Assembly (NCBI GenBank): GCA_002315995.1
Contig: DCHN01000064.1
Location: 1,558 to 16,858 of the forward strand
Direction of reading: 5' to 3'
DNA length: 15,301 nucleotides
Source of the DNA: Bacteroidales bacterium UBA1751
GTDB lineage: Bacteria; Bacteroidota; Bacteroidia; Bacteroidales; UBA932
Numbering within the stretch: the first letter of the stretch is position 1; every line of letters begins with the position of its first letter. The notes beneath the pieces were generated by a model. That model had not been told where the DNA came from, searched no databases, and worked only from the letters and a program-made list of their open reading frames with translations. The position numbers were made by a program, and so were the translations under genes. Shown here piece by piece: positions 13,670 through 15,301 of this stretch.

Positions 13670-15301
13670 TTACTGTTGTTTCTCGTAGAGATATACTCCT
13701 GCACCGGTTTCCCCATATGCTCCGGATCCGCCAATCTTGAAGTATCCTTTACTGTTATAGTAAATCCATTCGTTTGTTCTAACGGTAGTTGTTGATTTAA
13801 AATAGAACAAATTATTTCCGGAATTAGGAAGAGTAAATGTTCGTATAGTATCTTCATCTATTGTAGATCCAAAACCAAGATAAGTAGTGGTATAATTGTT
13901 GTCCCAAACAAGATAGTTGTTTGTTCCATTCAAGAATGTATAATTTTCGCCGGACAAGGTTATTGTAAATACGCAGTTGGTATTTATTGCATCGTTACTT
14001 GATAATACGATTTCATTATTTGCATTAGGTGAAACGGCAGTATGATTAGCTGATGAAGAATTTTCACATACTGTCAAAGCTTGGTTGTTAGCATAGTTGA
14101 CTACGAGGTACTGCTTGCCGCTTGTAATAGAGGCAACTTGTTTGTAGGTCACAGTCTTGCTTGGATCTGTAACTTTGAGTGTGAAGGTTGCAGTTCCAGC
14201 CTTATATTCATCTGTTTCAGGTGCAGAAGCTGTGATTGTAGCGGTACCTTCTCCAACAATGTGAACCAGACCAGTAGTAGAATTTACTGTTGCAACAGCT
14301 GTATTGTTTGAAGAGTAGGTAACACCTGTGGTTACTCCTGAAAGAGTGTTGGTGAAGTCTGAGTCGCTGATTTTCTTGCTTACCGAAGCTTCATCAAACT
14401 TTAGATTTCTGGATGGCTTTGATGAACCCTCAAGGAGGTAGAGAGTAAATGAAACGGCATTTGATGAACCACGATATTGATAAGCGCTACTGCTACTTTG
14501 GTATCCTAAATACCTACTATTATTGGAGAACTTAACCTTATCGTTACTCCAAGAAGCGGTATGAAGGTAATTATCATTTTCAGTATCATTGAAAGAGAGG
14601 CCACTTGCATCACTACTAGCACAATACAAGTATCCTTTGGTTGTATTCAAGAAATATTTGCTATTCTTTTTGGTAATCTCAATTGCTGCACCAGCTAATT
14701 CGTTGGTAGCTAAAATTGAGTCACCTTTAATGGTAACAGATGTACTATATTTGTTGACTGAGGCATCAAGTGCATTGTTATTGTATACGAGCAGATATGT
14801 TCCTTCAGTAAACTGCGCTTCTTTAACCTTTCTATAATATGTCTTGACATAGTCACGATTAGCATCAGTCATATCAAGCGCAATATTCTTGAATTCGTTG
14901 GCATTGAAAATTGAAGATTTGCCTACGGCCTTTGTATAAGTGCACTTGTTTGTTGTAATAACTACACTTGAAATGGCTTTTGTGCCCGGAAGAGATACAA
15001 AGTATGCATAGAATGTGCCGCCGAATGATACACCTGTTCCATAATCAATGGTAAGTTCTTTTGATGTACCTGTGAAGTTTGCTGTCTTGCTGGCAAAATC
15101 GATGTTATCATATGCAACCTTACCGGTAAGATAGTCAGTTGAAACAATCTTTACAGATTTGATTACCTCTCCTGATACACCGTCAAGGTTGGTGATTGCA
15201 AGTCTTGAAAGTGCTACAGGGCGTGCAAAGGTCATTTTGATTGATGTCTGCTGCTCAGCATATTCATTGCTTGTTCCTACAAGGAAATCAGCCTTTGGAT
15301 C
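13670..15301 (-). CDS. Large Ig-like surface protein, paralogue of the PTP lipoprotein (N-terminus outside window)
   Basis: The frame is open to base 15301 (reading DPKADFLVGTSNEYAEQQ before the ATG at 15235), so that ATG is internal and about 543 residues are visible. It aligns along its length with residues of the 870-residue neighbour: DPKADFL, RPVALSRLAITN, GTFYAYFVSLPGTK, NANEFKNIALDMT, a beta-rich module (about 14835-14415) ending LYLLEGSS, and a Big_2 Ig-like domain (about 14410-14165, FTNTLSGVTTGVTYSS, GTATITASAPE). Instead of Fn3 plus phosphatase it ends in a second beta-rich module (about 14155-13673) that starts TYKQVASITSGKQYLVV and ends GVYLYEKQQ. By analogy it is a surface lipoprotein, possibly an adhesin or binding protein. 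No catalytic motif is visible. A hairpin terminator follows the stop. Confidence 0.86.
   Translation of the reverse strand, partial: DPKADFLVGTSNEYAEQQTSIKMTFARPVALSRLAITNLDGVSGEVIKSVKIVSTDYLTGKVAYDNIDFASKTANFTGTSKELTIDYGTGVSFGGTFYAYFVSLPGTKAISSVVITTNKCTYTKAVGKSSIFNANEFKNIALDMTDANRDYVKTYYRKVKEAQFTEGTYLLVYNNNALDASVNKYSTSVTIKGDSILATNELAGAAIEITKKNSKYFLNTTKGYLYCASSDASGLSFNDTENDNYLHTASWSNDKVKFSNNSRYLGYQSSSSAYQYRGSSNAVSFTLYLLEGSSKPSRNLKFDEASVSKKISDSDFTNTLSGVTTGVTYSSNNTAVATVNSTTGLVHIVGEGTATITASAPETDEYKAGTATFTLKVTDPSKTVTYKQVASITSGKQYLVVNYANNQALTVCENSSSANHTAVSPNANNEIVLSSNDAINTNCVFTITLSGENYTFLNGTNNYLVWDNNYTTTYLGFGSTIDEDTIRTFTLPNSGNNLFYFKSTTTVRTNEWIYYNSKGYFKIGGSGAYGETGAGVYLYEKQQ

Noticed and set aside
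15233..15235. ATG at 15235 as the start of the partial Ig-like gene
   Set aside because: The frame continues to the window edge with residues (DPKADFL) that align with the interior of the neighbouring paralogue.

Overview
The window reads as a chromosomal segment of a Bacteroidota bacterium, most likely order Bacteroidales. The signs are short lipoprotein signal peptides of the MKK...SC or GC type, a BACON-domain lipoprotein, very large Ig-like surface lipoproteins, almost no Shine-Dalgarno sequences, and two upstream regions with a match to the Bacteroidetes -7 promoter box (TAnnTTTG). I cannot assign a genus from the sequence alone.

Left half, plus strand (1-6727): the C-terminal two thirds of a class III fructose-1,6-bisphosphatase (cut by the window edge), an NhaC-type Na+/H+ antiporter, a 979-residue ABCG-like half-transporter with extra N-terminal and loop regions, and a 270-residue lipoprotein of unknown function that has its own promoter-like box. 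A clear hairpin terminator closes this side.

Middle (6728-7015): the only sizeable non-coding stretch lies between convergent genes. It holds the terminator and four copies of a 52-bp tandem unit, each carrying a 28-bp inverted repeat with perfect 10-nt arms. The last copy has 15-nt arms and ends just after the stop codon of the opposing gene.

Right half, minus strand (15301 down to 7016): all genes point left and all four with a visible N-terminus encode exported proteins. In transcription order they are a large Ig-like protein whose N-terminus lies beyond the window, a hairpin terminator, an 870-residue lipoprotein sharing the same N-terminal architecture but ending in Fn3-like and CX5R tyrosine-phosphatase domains, a small BACON lipoprotein, a transglutaminase-like lipoprotein, and a calcineurin-type metallophosphoesterase with a signal peptide. 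The last two overlap by one base (TAATG). The four genes from 13537 to 7016 have gaps of 37, 27 and -1 bp, with an internal promoter-like box before the BACON gene, so they may form one exported operon.

The most interesting inference is this exported cluster. It puts two unrelated phosphatase folds (Cys-based PTP and metallophosphoesterase), a Cys-His-Asp transglutaminase-like enzyme and Ig/BACON adhesion modules in one probable transcription unit. Next to it is a paralogue in which the phosphatase end is replaced by another copy of an apparently uncharacterised beta-rich module. The substrates are unknown.
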